A DNA stretch of 64,000 nt from Micromonospora thermarum (GTDB lineage Bacteria > Actinomycetota > Actinomycetes > Mycobacteriales > Micromonosporaceae): positions 142,321 to 206,320 of the forward strand of contig NZ_JAATEO010000007.1 in the NCBI RefSeq assembly GCF_012034245.1, written 5' to 3'. Position 1 is the first letter of the stretch; the number at the start of each line of letters is the position of its first letter. A program made the translations under genes and the position numbers. The notes beneath the pieces were generated by a model, which was not told the DNA's origin, did no database searches, and saw only the letters and a program-made list of their open reading frames with translations. This document shows positions 17,249-28,157 of this stretch, one piece after another.

Positions 17249-18535
17249 TCAATCGGCCGGCAAGACGGTGACCGGGATGGCCGGGTCACCGGCGGAGAGC
17301 TTCAGCCCCTCCCAGGGGATCGAGATCAGGCACTGCCGCAGGTGCTCCCGGGACTCGTCCAGCGTCGGCTGGGCGATCGGCTCCCCGCCGACGACGTACG
17401 ACCGCTGGAGCAGCCGGTCGTGCGGCCGCCGGTCCGGCACGCCCTGCGGCACGACCACCTCCTCGGTGGCGGTGCCCGTCGGCTTGTGGCGGCGCACCGC
17501 CACCTTGCGCCCCCCGATGGTGGCCTTCTGCTCGGAGCGCTTGACGACCGGGCGGCCGTCGACCTCGACGAGCTTGTAGACAAGGCCGGCCGTGGGGGCG
17601 CCGGAGCCGGTGACCACGGCGGTGCCGGCCCCGTACATGTCCACCGGTTCCGCGGCGAGCGCGGCGATGGCGTACTCGTCGAGGTCGCCGGACACGATGA
17701 TCTTCGTCTCGGTGGCGCCGAGCGAGTCGAGCAGCTCGCGGGACTGCTGGGCCATGACGGCCAGGTCGCCGGAGTCGATCCGGACGGCGCGCAGGTCCGG
17801 CCCGGCCACCGCGATGGCGTTGCGGATGCCCTGGCTGATGTCGTACGTGTCGACCAGCAGCGTGGTGTTCTTGCCCAGCGTGGCGACCTGCGAGGCGAAC
17901 GCGGCCCGCTCGTCGTCGTGCAGCAGGGTGAACGCGTGCGCGGCGGTGCCCGCGGTGGGGATCCCGTAGCGCTGCCCGGCCGCCAGGTTGGAGGTGAACC
18001 GGAATCCGGCCAGGTACGCCGCCCGCGCCGCCGCGACCGCCGCCTCCTCGTGGGCCCGCCGGGAGCCCATCTCGATGAGGGTGCGCCCCCGGGCCGCGGT
18101 GACCATCCGCGCGGCCGCCGCGGCGACGGCGCAGTCGTGGTTGAGCACCGACAGCACCAGCGTCTCCAACACCACGCACTGGGCGAAGGTGCCCGACACG
18201 GTGAGGATCGGCGAACCGGGGAAGAACAGCTCACCCTCGGCGTACCCGTCGACGTCGCCGGTGAAGCGGTAGTTGGTGAGCCACTCCGCGGCGGCCTCGT
18301 CCACGACCCCGGTGCGCCGCAGGAAGTCGACCTCGTCGGCGTCGAAGCGGAAGTCGCGGATCATGTCGACCAGCCGCCCCGTCCCGGCGACCACGCCGTA
18401 CCGGCGGCCGGTGGGCAACCGGCGGCTGAACACCTCGAACACGCAGTGGCGGTCGGCGGTGCCGTCGCGGAGGGCGGCGCTGACCATCGTCAGCTCGTAG
18501 TGGTCGGTCAGCAGTGCGGGGCGAAGGGCGGTCAC
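17249..18535 (-). CDS. pncB: Nicotinate phosphoribosyltransferase
   Basis: This enzyme uses nicotinate, PRPP and ATP to make nicotinate mononucleotide, the step after PncA. The N-terminal LLTDHYELTM motif, the MGSRRAHEEAA segment, the GTAAHAF segment (the autophosphorylated His region) and the PRPP/phosphate-binding IIVSGDLDEYAIAAL strand are all present. Its 428 residues are typical for the actinobacterial form. The GTG start is four bases downstream of the LuxR-type regulator's stop and the gene ends 11 bases before pncA, giving a compact regulator-pncB-pncA unit. Confidence 0.93.
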   Translation of the reverse strand: MTALRPALLTDHYELTMVSAALRDGTADRHCVFEVFSRRLPTGRRYGVVAGTGRLVDMIRDFRFDADEVDFLRRTGVVDEAAAEWLTNYRFTGDVDGYAEGELFFPGSPILTVSGTFAQCVVLETLVLSVLNHDCAVAAAAARMVTAARGRTLIEMGSRRAHEEAAVAAARAAYLAGFRFTSNLAAGQRYGIPTAGTAAHAFTLLHDDERAAFASQVATLGKNTTLLVDTYDISQGIRNAIAVAGPDLRAVRIDSGDLAVMAQQSRELLDSLGATETKIIVSGDLDEYAIAALAAEPVDMYGAGTAVVTGSGAPTAGLVYKLVEVDGRPVVKRSEQKATIGGRKVAVRRHKPTGTATEEVVVPQGVPDRRPHDRLLQRSYVVGGEPIAQPTLDESREHLRQCLISIPWEGLKLSAGDPAIPVTVLPAD

Positions 18536-18539
18536 CGCC

Positions 18540-21230
18540 TCAGCCTAGGGTTTGGCCCGGATCAGCGCCGTCGTGGCCCGGGATCGCCCGCAGCGCCGCC
18601 CCCAGCTCGGCCCGCCCGGTCACACCGAGCTTGCTGTAGATGCGCTGGAGGTGGTTCTCCACGGTGCGCGCGGAGAGGTAGAGCTGCTGGGCGATGACGC
18701 GGCTGGTGGCGCCGGTGGCCGCGAGCCGGGCCACCTGCCACTCCCGGTGGCTCAGCGTCGGCGTCCCGGCGCGCAGCGCGGGGGTGTTGACCTGGCCGCA
18801 GCGCCCGAGCAGGGCGGCCAGCCGCTCCCGGGCGGTGGTGGCCCCGGGCGCCCGCCGGTCCCGCAGGAGGTGCAGCGCCGTCGCCGTGGCCTCGGCGGCC
18901 CAGACGGTCAGGTCCAGCTCGGCGAAGGCCTCGGCGATCGCGAGCAGATCCTCCGCGGCGCCGTCGGCCACCGCCCGGGCGTGCCGGGCCAGCAGCGGCG
19001 GCAGCATCCCGTCGACCTGCTCGGACAGCTCGGCCAGGCGCTGCGCGACGGTCCGCCGGCTCCCGTCGGAGCAGGTCGGCCCGAGCGGTGCGGTGGCCTG
19101 GTCCAGGCGGACCAGGTCGTGGAGCACGTGGACCTCGTGTCCGGCGAAGCCGTCGGTGCGCAGTCGCTCGGCCAGGTCCGCCAGGTGCTTGACCGCGCCG
19201 GGCAGGTCCCCGCCGGCCGCCAGGACCGCCCCGCGGGCCTGCTCCAGCCACGGGTAGAGCACCGCCATGCCGCGCGCGTGCGTGCGGTCGGCCTCGGCCA
19301 TCGCCTCGGCGGCCTGCTCCGCGTCGCCGCGCAGCGCCGCGGCCTGGGCCCGCTCGGCCTGCGCCAGACCGGCGTAGACCCGGCTGGTGGCCAGGACGGC
19401 GCACGCGCCCAGGCTGGTCCGCAGCGCGGTGTCGCTCTCGCCGCGCAGCCGGGCCGCGTACGCCTGGAGGATCGCCAGGTAGCCGGTGCCGAGCCGGAAG
19501 TCCCCCGCGCCGGCCAGGTCGGCGAACTCGTCGGCCACGATGGCGTCGATGCCGGGGAGGTCCCCGGCGAGCGCGAGCCGGGTGCCCCGGGCCAGCTCCA
19601 GCGCCAGTTGCAGGTACGGCATGTCCGCCCGCCAGTGGCCGGCCGCCGCCTGGACCAGCTCGATGGCCACGGCGCTGCGGCGCAGCTGCCCCTGCACCGT
19701 GTGCAGGTAGGCGATGGTGCACCGGGCCAGCTCCCGCGCGGCCACGCTGGCGGCGGGCCGGTCCAGCACGGTCTGCCCCAACCGCAGCGCGGCGCCGGTG
19801 TCCATGCGGTGCAACCGCATGATGGCCTCGAAGGCCAGCACGCGGGCCTGGGCGGCGGAGTCCCCCAGCTCGGCGCCCCGGGCGGCGACCTCCTCCACCG
19901 TGGACTCCCGGCTGAGCCCCCAGTAGCTGACCATGCCGCGTACGGTGAGCCACCGGCTGCGCCGCTGGTCGTCGGCCAGGTCGGCCGCGACCGCGTCGAG
20001 CACCTCGATCGCCTCGTCCGGCCGGTCGGCGAACATGAGGATGGTGGCCAGCAGCTCCGCGGCGTCGAACCCGCCGCCGGCGTCGAGCGCCGCGCGGGCG
20101 AGCCGCGTCGCCAGCGGCACGTCGTAGCGGGTGAACGCCTGCACCGCGGCGCCGAGCAGCATCCGCTCGTCCTGTGCGGTGCCCGACTCCAGCCGCCAGA
20201 CGGCGACCCGCAGCAGGTCGTCACGGCGGCGCGTGCCGACCTCCTCCAGCAGTTGCGCGAGGCGGGCCTGCAAACGGCGGGTGCGGCTGACCGGGCACTG
20301 TCGACGCATCACCTCCCCGTACAGCGGGTGAGCCAGGCGCACGTCGAGCCGCCGGTCGTCGCGGACCACGGTGATGAGACCCCGTTCCTCGGCGGTCTCC
20401 ACGTCGGCCGGTTCGACGGCCTGCCCGAGCAGGTGCAGGCCGAGCGGTTCGCCGAACGCGACCAGCTCGACCACCCCCCGGACCTCCGGGGTGAGCTGAC
20501 CGATCCGGGTGTCGATCAGGTCGGTGAGGCTCGGCGCCAGCTCGAGCCGGCCGGTCCACGTCCACACCCCGTACGTGCTGGTCAGCTCCCCGGTCCCGGA
20601 GGCGGCGTGGACGAGTTCGCGCAGCAGCAGCGGGTTGCCGGCGGAGAGCCGCCAGAGCCGGTCGGCGGAGCCGGCGTCGACCGGCCCGTCCAGGATCGCG
20701 GCGAGGAGCCCGGCGGTGTCGGCCGGCTCCATCGGGCTCAGCTCGGCGTGGTCGACCAGGTCGTCGGTCCACAGTGCGCGGATCGGCAGCGGGATCTGCT
20801 CGCCGTTGCGGAGGGTGCCGATCACGGTCGCGTTATCGGACCGGGCGACGAGGTGCACCAGTGCGGCGGACGGCGGGTCGAGCAGGTGCGCGTCGTCGAC
20901 GGCGAGCACGATGCGGCGGCCGGCCGCCTGCTGTTGCAGCACGTCCACCGCCCAGCGCAGGACGCCGGCCGGCGACAGTCCCTGCGGCTGGTCGGCGGGG
21001 AGGACCTGGACCAGCCCGCCGAACGGCAGCGCGGCGGTGGTGGCGCTCGCCGCGACGTACCAGACCGCGTACCGGTCGCGCGGCAGGGCGTCCACGCCTT
21101 CGCGGAGCAGCCGGCTCTTGCCGATGCCGGCGCTGCCGCTGAAGAACAACCCCCGCCCGTCGACGCTCCTCACCGCCGACAACAGACGGTTGAGCTCGTG
21201 TGTACGACCGACGAATCTCCACCGACTCAT
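18540..21230 (-). CDS. Large ATP-binding LuxR-family regulator (LAL type)
   Basis: This regulator of about 896 residues has an N-terminal AAA/STAND ATPase, a long helical TPR-like middle and a C-terminal LuxR DNA-binding domain. Walker A is SGSAGIGKSR (residues 31-40) and Walker B is VLAVDDAHLLD. The HTH lies in the last 60 residues (LSHREWQVARLAATGATSRV, then SARTVENHLQRIYSKLGV). LAL proteins sense small molecules through the ATPase/TPR part and activate transcription. The ATG at 21230 begins MSRWRFVGRTHELNRLLSAV, the family's usual start; a GTG at 21275 would add 15 residues. It sits directly upstream of pncB on the same strand, so it may control NAD salvage or simply share the transcript. 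Confidence 0.87.
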   Translation of the reverse strand: MSRWRFVGRTHELNRLLSAVRSVDGRGLFFSGSAGIGKSRLLREGVDALPRDRYAVWYVAASATTAALPFGGLVQVLPADQPQGLSPAGVLRWAVDVLQQQAAGRRIVLAVDDAHLLDPPSAALVHLVARSDNATVIGTLRNGEQIPLPIRALWTDDLVDHAELSPMEPADTAGLLAAILDGPVDAGSADRLWRLSAGNPLLLRELVHAASGTGELTSTYGVWTWTGRLELAPSLTDLIDTRIGQLTPEVRGVVELVAFGEPLGLHLLGQAVEPADVETAEERGLITVVRDDRRLDVRLAHPLYGEVMRRQCPVSRTRRLQARLAQLLEEVGTRRRDDLLRVAVWRLESGTAQDERMLLGAAVQAFTRYDVPLATRLARAALDAGGGFDAAELLATILMFADRPDEAIEVLDAVAADLADDQRRSRWLTVRGMVSYWGLSRESTVEEVAARGAELGDSAAQARVLAFEAIMRLHRMDTGAALRLGQTVLDRPAASVAARELARCTIAYLHTVQGQLRRSAVAIELVQAAAGHWRADMPYLQLALELARGTRLALAGDLPGIDAIVADEFADLAGAGDFRLGTGYLAILQAYAARLRGESDTALRTSLGACAVLATSRVYAGLAQAERAQAAALRGDAEQAAEAMAEADRTHARGMAVLYPWLEQARGAVLAAGGDLPGAVKHLADLAERLRTDGFAGHEVHVLHDLVRLDQATAPLGPTCSDGSRRTVAQRLAELSEQVDGMLPPLLARHARAVADGAAEDLLAIAEAFAELDLTVWAAEATATALHLLRDRRAPGATTARERLAALLGRCGQVNTPALRAGTPTLSHREWQVARLAATGATSRVIAQQLYLSARTVENHLQRIYSKLGVTGRAELGAALRAIPGHDGADPGQTLG

Positions 21231-21288
21231 CCGCGCAGCATATCGACGGAATTCCGTATGCGTGCACTCCGTCACGCAGCGAAGTTGA

Positions 21289-21304
21289 GTAACCTGGTCG
21301 TTAC
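21289..21304. promoter_or_regulatory. Short inverted repeat in the divergent promoter region
   Basis: GTAAC-CTGGTC-GTTAC is a perfect 5-base inverted repeat with a 6-base spacer. It lies between the LuxR-type regulator (minus) and the gene at 21430 (plus). It is a weak operator candidate, chosen for symmetry and location only. Confidence 0.25.
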
Positions 21305-21429
21305 CGCTGAGTAGATCGGGTGTTCCGACTCCGTTCCGGGTCGCCCTTACTCTTCCGGCATCCGGTCAACAACCGGACAGTTCCACGTGGCCGGCGCCGC
21401 CGGTCACCAGCACTGGGAGGCCGCCTGTG

Positions 21430-22989
21430 ATGCCGGGTCCGCTCCCCGCGGTCGACATGTCGGGCGATCCTTACGGCGCCGCCGACCTGCCCCGCGGCCG
21501 GCCACTGCCCAGCCGGCAGGGCGCGCCCGCGCCCGGTGCCGAGGAGCCGCTGGCAGTGGTGGCCGCCGGCCCCGCCGGCGCGGGGCGGGCCGAGGTGCTC
21601 GCCGCGCTGCTACGGCTGGATCCCGCCATGCTCGCGGTGCCCGCCGGCAGTTGGCTGGTCGTCCGCCACGCGCGGGTACCGAGCCGGGCCGCGTACGTGC
21701 CCGGCTACCGACAGCCGCACTCGTACGGTGCCGACCGGCTGGCCGCCGGGCCGGCGCTCGCCCGCCCGCCGCGCCGGGTGGAGCTGTGCGTGTCGGAGCC
21801 GCTGCTGCGGCACTTCGCCCTGGTGGACACCCCGGACACCGGCAGCCTCGGTGTCCCCGGCGGCCGGGTGCTGCTGGAGGCGGCGGGCCGCGCCGGCGCG
21901 GTGCTCTTCGTGATCGCCGCCGACCAGGCGTTCACCGCGGCCGAGTTGCACCTGCTCGCCGATCTCGCCGCCGCGCGGGTCGAGGTCTTCTTCGCCGTGA
22001 CGCCGGGCGCGGGTGGCTGGTGCCCGCCCGACGGCGGGTCGACGACGGAGGACACGGGGGCGTCCGTCCGTGCGGCCGACGCCGGGTCCACCGGGCCGTC
22101 GGCGGTCGCCCCGGTGGACCCGGCCGCCGTCACCGTGGCGGCGCACCGGGCCGCACTGCTCGCCGCGGTGCCCGGCCTCGCCCGTGCCCGGTGGTTCCCG
22201 GTCAGCCCCGGCGACGCCGACGACCTGCGGCGGGGGCTGGTGGGCTGGGCCGCCGACGAGGGGCTGCGGCGGGCTAGCGCCACGCCGCCGGTGCTGCCCG
22301 GGGCGCACGGTCGGGTGCCGGTGCTGCCGGAGCCGGGGCCGTGGTCCGACCAGCTCGACCGGCGGGCCCGTTCGGCCGCGCGGCGCATCCGCCAGCATCT
22401 GGCCCTGGAGCTGGCGAACATCCACCTGCGGGTGGTGCAGGAGATCGTCTTCGGGGTCGGCTGCGCCGGCCTCCCGCACCTGCTCGACCGCGAGATGGAG
22501 GCCCTGTCGCTGCTGGCCACCGCGCAGTGCGACCAGGCCGTCCGCACCATGGTCGACGAGGCGGCCGGGCGGGTGTTCGGCGCGCCGCTGGCGCCGGGTG
22601 TCCGCCGGCGGATCGCCAACGCGGTGCGGTGGGGCGTGGCCGACCACCGCTCGGGCGAGGAACTGGACCGGGTTCTCCTTGTGACCAGCACCGGTGGGGT
22701 GGCCGGCCTGACCGGCGCCGGCGCGATCGACGCGCTGACCGGCTATCCCGGGGGCTTGCGGGACGAGGTGCTTCCTCCGGTGGCGGTGGCCCTCTCCGGC
22801 GGCTGCTGGCAGCACTGGCGCAGCCCCGGCAACGACGACCCGAACGCCGCGCGGGCGTGGGCCCAGCGCGCGCTGCGGGAGGTCGAGCTGGAGCTGACCC
22901 GCGAGGTGACCCGGCGGTTCGAGGTGATCCGCCTCTCGCTGGACGCGGTGCTCTCCGATGCGGTCGACCACGGCATCCTGCTCGCCTGA
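21430..22989 (+). CDS. P-loop-NTPase-like (dynamin/IniA-like?) protein with degenerate nucleotide motifs
   Basis: This 519-residue cytoplasmic protein has the layout of a GTPase-type domain followed by helices. Where a Walker A should be there is [19 protein letters not shown] (residues 43-61), with GPAGAGRA in place of GxxxxGK[ST], so the phosphate-binding lysine is missing. The G3-like LVDTPDTGS (131-139) has Asp where DTPG expects Gly. The stretch around 22400-22950 is helical, with amphipathic segments such as [20 protein letters not shown]. Dynamin-like or bacterial GTPase relatives are a possibility, but I do not recognise the family. The ribosome site is GGGAGG at 21415-21420; a GTG at 21427 is an equal alternative start. 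Confidence 0.6.
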   Translation: MPGPLPAVDMSGDPYGAADLPRGRPLPSRQGAPAPGAEEPLAVVAAGPAGAGRAEVLAALLRLDPAMLAVPAGSWLVVRHARVPSRAAYVPGYRQPHSYGADRLAAGPALARPPRRVELCVSEPLLRHFALVDTPDTGSLGVPGGRVLLEAAGRAGAVLFVIAADQAFTAAELHLLADLAAARVEVFFAVTPGAGGWCPPDGGSTTEDTGASVRAADAGSTGPSAVAPVDPAAVTVAAHRAALLAAVPGLARARWFPVSPGDADDLRRGLVGWAADEGLRRASATPPVLPGAHGRVPVLPEPGPWSDQLDRRARSAARRIRQHLALELANIHLRVVQEIVFGVGCAGLPHLLDREMEALSLLATAQCDQAVRTMVDEAAGRVFGAPLAPGVRRRIANAVRWGVADHRSGEELDRVLLVTSTGGVAGLTGAGAIDALTGYPGGLRDEVLPPVAVALSGGCWQHWRSPGNDDPNAARAWAQRALREVELELTREVTRRFEVIRLSLDAVLSDAVDHGILLA

Positions 22990-23102
22990 TGCCGGTGCCG
23001 CCGCCTGGCGTCCCCGGTTCCGCGCCCGGTCGGGGCGCCGATCCGGGACCGGCCGGCGTTCCGGTTCCTCGGTTCCCCGGATCCGGTGGCACGATGGGGG
23101 GC

Positions 23103-23393
23103 ATGGCGGCTCCGCAGGTTGCACCGGTCGAGACGCCGGACACCGACGAGGTGCCGGCGCCCGACCGGCCGTGGGTGACGATCGTGTGGGACGACCCGGT
23201 CAACCTGATGACGTACGTGACCTGGGTCTTCCAGAAGCTCTTCGGATACAGCCGGGAGAAGGCCGAGCAGCTCATGCTTGACGTGCACCACAAGGGCAAG
23301 GCGGTCGTCTCGAGCGGCGCCCGCGAACGCATGGAGCACGACGCGTCGCAGCTGCACGCGTACGGTCTCTGGGCGACGGTGGATCGGGCGTGA
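23103..23393 (+). CDS. clpS: ClpS protease adaptor
   Basis: This 96-residue adaptor delivers N-degron substrates to the ClpAP/ClpCP protease. The conserved core is visible: [20 protein letters not shown], with the DDPVN substrate-pocket segment, then [11 protein letters not shown] and [18 protein letters not shown]. The N-terminal 20 residues are an acidic flexible extension. Its last four bases (GTGA) overlap the start of the DUF2017 gene. This pair opens the same gene order as Rv1331-Rv1332 of M. tuberculosis. Confidence 0.94.
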   Translation: MAAPQVAPVETPDTDEVPAPDRPWVTIVWDDPVNLMTYVTWVFQKLFGYSREKAEQLMLDVHHKGKAVVSSGARERMEHDASQLHAYGLWATVDRA

Positions 23394-23890
23394 GCATGTT
23401 CCGGCGCCAGGGCGACCGCTACGTCGCCACCTTCGCGGTGGACGAGGTCCGGGTGTTGCGCAAGGTGGCCTCCGAGGTGGTCGGCCTGCTGACCGACGGG
23501 TTCGACCACTCCGACCCGGTGGTCGGGCGGCTGTTCCCGGAGGTCTACCCGGAGGACGCCGCGGGCACGGCCGAGTTCCGCCGGTACACCGAGGGCGACC
23601 TGAAGACGGCGAAGATCGACCAGGCCGGCGCGATCCTCGCGGCGCTGCCCGACGAGGCGGGCGGCGAGGTGCGCCTCGACGCCGAGGCGGCCGAGGCGTG
23701 GCTGCGGGCGATCAACGACGCCCGCCTGGCGATGGGCGTCCGGTTGGAGATCAAGGACGGCACGGACCTCGGTGCCGAGCTGGACGACGCGGTGGCCGAG
23801 GATCCGACGTCCAGCCGGGTGTTCCAGCTGTCGGTCTACGCGTACCTGGGTTACCTCCAGGAATCCCTGCTCAACGCCCTGATCGACTGA
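23390..23890 (+). CDS. DUF2017 family protein
   Basis: This 166-residue soluble protein belongs to the actinobacterial DUF2017 family, always found next to clpS. Recognisable stretches are [35 protein letters not shown] and a C-terminal [18 protein letters not shown]. It is mainly helical with no membrane segment. The start is GTG overlapping the clpS stop, so translation is coupled. The function is unknown; a link to ClpS-dependent proteolysis is inferred from linkage alone. Confidence 0.88.
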   Translation: MSMFRRQGDRYVATFAVDEVRVLRKVASEVVGLLTDGFDHSDPVVGRLFPEVYPEDAAGTAEFRRYTEGDLKTAKIDQAGAILAALPDEAGGEVRLDAEAAEAWLRAINDARLAMGVRLEIKDGTDLGAELDDAVAEDPTSSRVFQLSVYAYLGYLQESLLNALID

Positions 23891-23945
23891 TTCGTGACCG
23901 CCGCCACCTCGCAGGGCCGCGCGGGCAGGCGCTAGGCTGGTCGGC

Positions 23946-25851
<1,906 letters not shown>

Positions 25852-25870
25852 CCGGACGAGCACCGCGAAC

Positions 25871-25899
25871 GGGGCGCCGGACGACCGTGCCGGCGCCCC
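25871..25899 (+). terminator. Terminator hairpin after cysM
   Basis: Perfect 10-base arms GGGGCGCCGG (25871-25880) and CCGGCGCCCC (25890-25899) with a 9-base loop lie 20 bases past the cysM stop. Confidence 0.82.
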
Positions 25900-26120
25900 G
25901 TCGCATCGCGGTGTGTGCACCCGGTGTGGCCGTACCGGTTGGTTCGGCGGGGCGCGCACCGGGAGCGGGTGTCACGTTCGTGACATCTTCCGGCGGATGA
26001 TTCATGCGTTCGCGTACGCGAGCGTAGGCTGCGCAGCGTGGCGTACGCGTCGGTAGAGATCATGTTCCGCGGAGAGACGGCCGGCGCGGCAGCTACGCAA
26101 AGTGACAGCGAGACAACTCG

Positions 26121-26867
26121 ATGCGACTGACCGTCCTGGGCTGCGCGGGGAGCTTCCCCGGCCCCGAGGCCCCCTGCTCGGCGTACCTGGTCGAGGCCGA
26201 GGGCTTCAAGCTCCTGGTGGACTTCGGTTCCGGGTCGCTGTCCACCCTCCAGCGGTACGCGGGGCTGCACGCCCCCGACGCCATCCTGCTCACCCACCTG
26301 CACTGCGACCACATCCTCGACGCCGCGTCGTACGTGGTCGTGCGCCGCTACGCCCCCGACGGCCCGTACCCGCCGCTGCCGGTGTACGCCCCGGCCGGCG
26401 CGCCCGACCGGCTCGCCGCCGCGTACGGGCAGGAGGACACCACCGTCGAGGACGTCTACCAGTTCTACGCACTCCAGCCGGGGACCTTCCCGATCGGCCC
26501 GCTGACCGTCACGGTCGACCGGGTCAACCACCCGATCGAGACGTACGGGGTGCGGCTGGAGCACGGCGAACGGGTCCTCTGCTACTCGTCGGACACCGCG
26601 CCGTGCGACGCCCTGCTGCGGCTGGCCCAGGACGCGGACGTGTTCCTCTGCGAGGCTAGCTACCTCGACGGGGTGGACAACCCGCCGGACCTGCACCTCA
26701 CCGGCCGGGAGGCGGGCGAGGCGGCCACCAAGGCGGGCGTCGGCCGGCTGCTGCTGACCCACCTGGTGGCGGCCTGGGGCAGCGAGGCGCACACCGTCGC
26801 GTCCGCGTCCGCCGCGTACGCCGGTCCGCTCGAGGTCGTCCGGCCGGGCGCCAGCTACGAGATCTGA
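26121..26867 (+). CDS. MBL-fold hydrolase, Rv1339-like (putative cyclic-nucleotide phosphodiesterase)
   Basis: This 248-residue metallo-beta-lactamase-fold protein has the two-metal motif H59-x-H61-x-D63-H64 in LLTHLHCDHILDAA, the later ligands in VNHPIETYGVRLE and SSDTAPCDAL, and LLLTHLVAAWG near the end. Its place between cysM and rph matches M. tuberculosis Rv1339, for which cAMP phosphodiesterase activity has been described. Other members of this clan are RNase Z-like, so nuclease activity cannot be excluded. It has no signal peptide. Confidence 0.85.
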   Translation: MRLTVLGCAGSFPGPEAPCSAYLVEAEGFKLLVDFGSGSLSTLQRYAGLHAPDAILLTHLHCDHILDAASYVVVRRYAPDGPYPPLPVYAPAGAPDRLAAAYGQEDTTVEDVYQFYALQPGTFPIGPLTVTVDRVNHPIETYGVRLEHGERVLCYSSDTAPCDALLRLAQDADVFLCEASYLDGVDNPPDLHLTGREAGEAATKAGVGRLLLTHLVAAWGSEAHTVASASAAYAGPLEVVRPGASYEI

Positions 26868-26962
26868 CACCCGCCCGCGCGGGGCCGCTCTTGCCGAACT
26901 GTTCGCCGGGCGGTCAATGTCCCGTCGTCTGGCGCACCCGTGGCACCCGCACGGTGAGGGGC

Positions 26963-28108
26963 ATGCGCATCGCCATCGTCACCGAGTCGTTCCCGCCGGA
27001 CGTGAACGGTGTCGCACACTCGGTGGTCCGGGCGGCGGAACACCTCGTCGCCCGCGGCCACGAGCCGGTGGTCGTCGCGCCGGCGCCGCCCGGGTCGCAC
27101 CGGCACGAATCCGACCGGTACCCGTACCCGGTGGTCCGGATCCCGAGCGTCCCCCTGCCGCGCTACCAGGGCTTCCGGCTGGGCGTACCCACGCCGGCCC
27201 GGCTGGCCGGCGCGCTGCTGTCGTACGCCCCGGACGTCGTCCACCTGGCCAGCCCGTTCGTCCTCGGGGCGCGGGCCGCGGCGCTGGCCGTGCGGCACGG
27301 CATCCCGACCGTCGCCGTCTACCAGACCGACGTCGCCTCGTACGCCCGCGCGTACCGGGTCGGCTGGGGCGAGGCCGCGGCCTGGCGCCGGCTCCGCGAG
27401 ATCCACAACTCCGTCAACCGCACGCTCGCGCCCTCCACCCGGGCCGCCGCCGACCTCATCGCGAACGGCGTGCAGCGGATCTGGCTGTGGCGTCGCGGTG
27501 TCGACGCCGAGCGGTTCCAGCCGGCGAAGCGGTGCGAGGACCTGCGGCGCACCCTCGCGCCCCACGGCGAACTGCTGGTCGGGTACGTCGGCCGGCTCGC
27601 CCCGGAGAAGCGGGTCGACCTGCTCGCGGCCACCGCCGCCCTGCCCGGCGCACGGGTCGTGGTGGCCGGGGACGGCCCGGCGCGCCGGCAACTGGAGAAG
27701 GCCCTGCCCGACGTGACGTTCCTCGGCGTGCAGCACGGCGAGGACCTCGCCCGCCTGTACGCGAGCCTCGACGTCTTCGTGCACACCGGACCGCACGAGA
27801 CCTTCGGCCAGACGATCCAGGAGGCGCTGGCCAGCGGCGTACCCGTGGTGGCCCCGGCCGCCGGCGGGCCGGTCGACCTGGTGGAGACCGGGGTGACCGG
27901 GACGCTGGTGCCGCCGGACGACACCGACGCGCTGGCCGGCGCCGTCGCCGCGCTCGCCGCCGACGGGTCGCGCCGGCTGGCGTACGGGCAGGCGGGCCGC
28001 GCGGCGGTGAGCCGCCGGAGCTGGACGGCGGTCGGGGACGAGCTGATCGGCCACTACCAGGCGGTGCGGGCGGGCGCGGCGGCGCTCGACCTGCCGGCGG
28101 CGTCGTGA
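26963..28108 (+). CDS. GT4 glycosyltransferase (mannosyltransferase-like)
   Basis: This 381-residue GT-B enzyme starts MRIAIVTESFPPDVNGVAHS, as in the MgtA/PimB group of GDP-mannose-dependent alpha-mannosyltransferases. The donor-binding half shows VGYVGRLAPEKRVDLL and the retaining-GT4 EX7E region ETFGQTIQEALASGVPVVAP. It is cytoplasmic and probably works at the membrane on glycolipids. The ATG at 26963 follows GTGAGGGGC; the frame is open further upstream but without family similarity. It precedes a second GT4 by 49 bases. Neither belongs to the mycobacterial version of this neighbourhood. Confidence 0.85.
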   Translation: MRIAIVTESFPPDVNGVAHSVVRAAEHLVARGHEPVVVAPAPPGSHRHESDRYPYPVVRIPSVPLPRYQGFRLGVPTPARLAGALLSYAPDVVHLASPFVLGARAAALAVRHGIPTVAVYQTDVASYARAYRVGWGEAAAWRRLREIHNSVNRTLAPSTRAAADLIANGVQRIWLWRRGVDAERFQPAKRCEDLRRTLAPHGELLVGYVGRLAPEKRVDLLAATAALPGARVVVAGDGPARRQLEKALPDVTFLGVQHGEDLARLYASLDVFVHTGPHETFGQTIQEALASGVPVVAPAAGGPVDLVETGVTGTLVPPDDTDALAGAVAALAADGSRRLAYGQAGRAAVSRRSWTAVGDELIGHYQAVRAGAAALDLPAAS

Positions 28109-28157
28109 CCGGGCGACGTCCCGTCCGGCGGCGCGGCGGGGCCCGGACGGTGCCGTC

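Noticed and set aside
18552..21314. 920-codon plus-strand frame opposite the LuxR-type regulator
   Set aside because: The minus-strand protein has Walker motifs and an HTH; the plus-strand product has only repetitive Gly/Arg/Pro/Val sequence.
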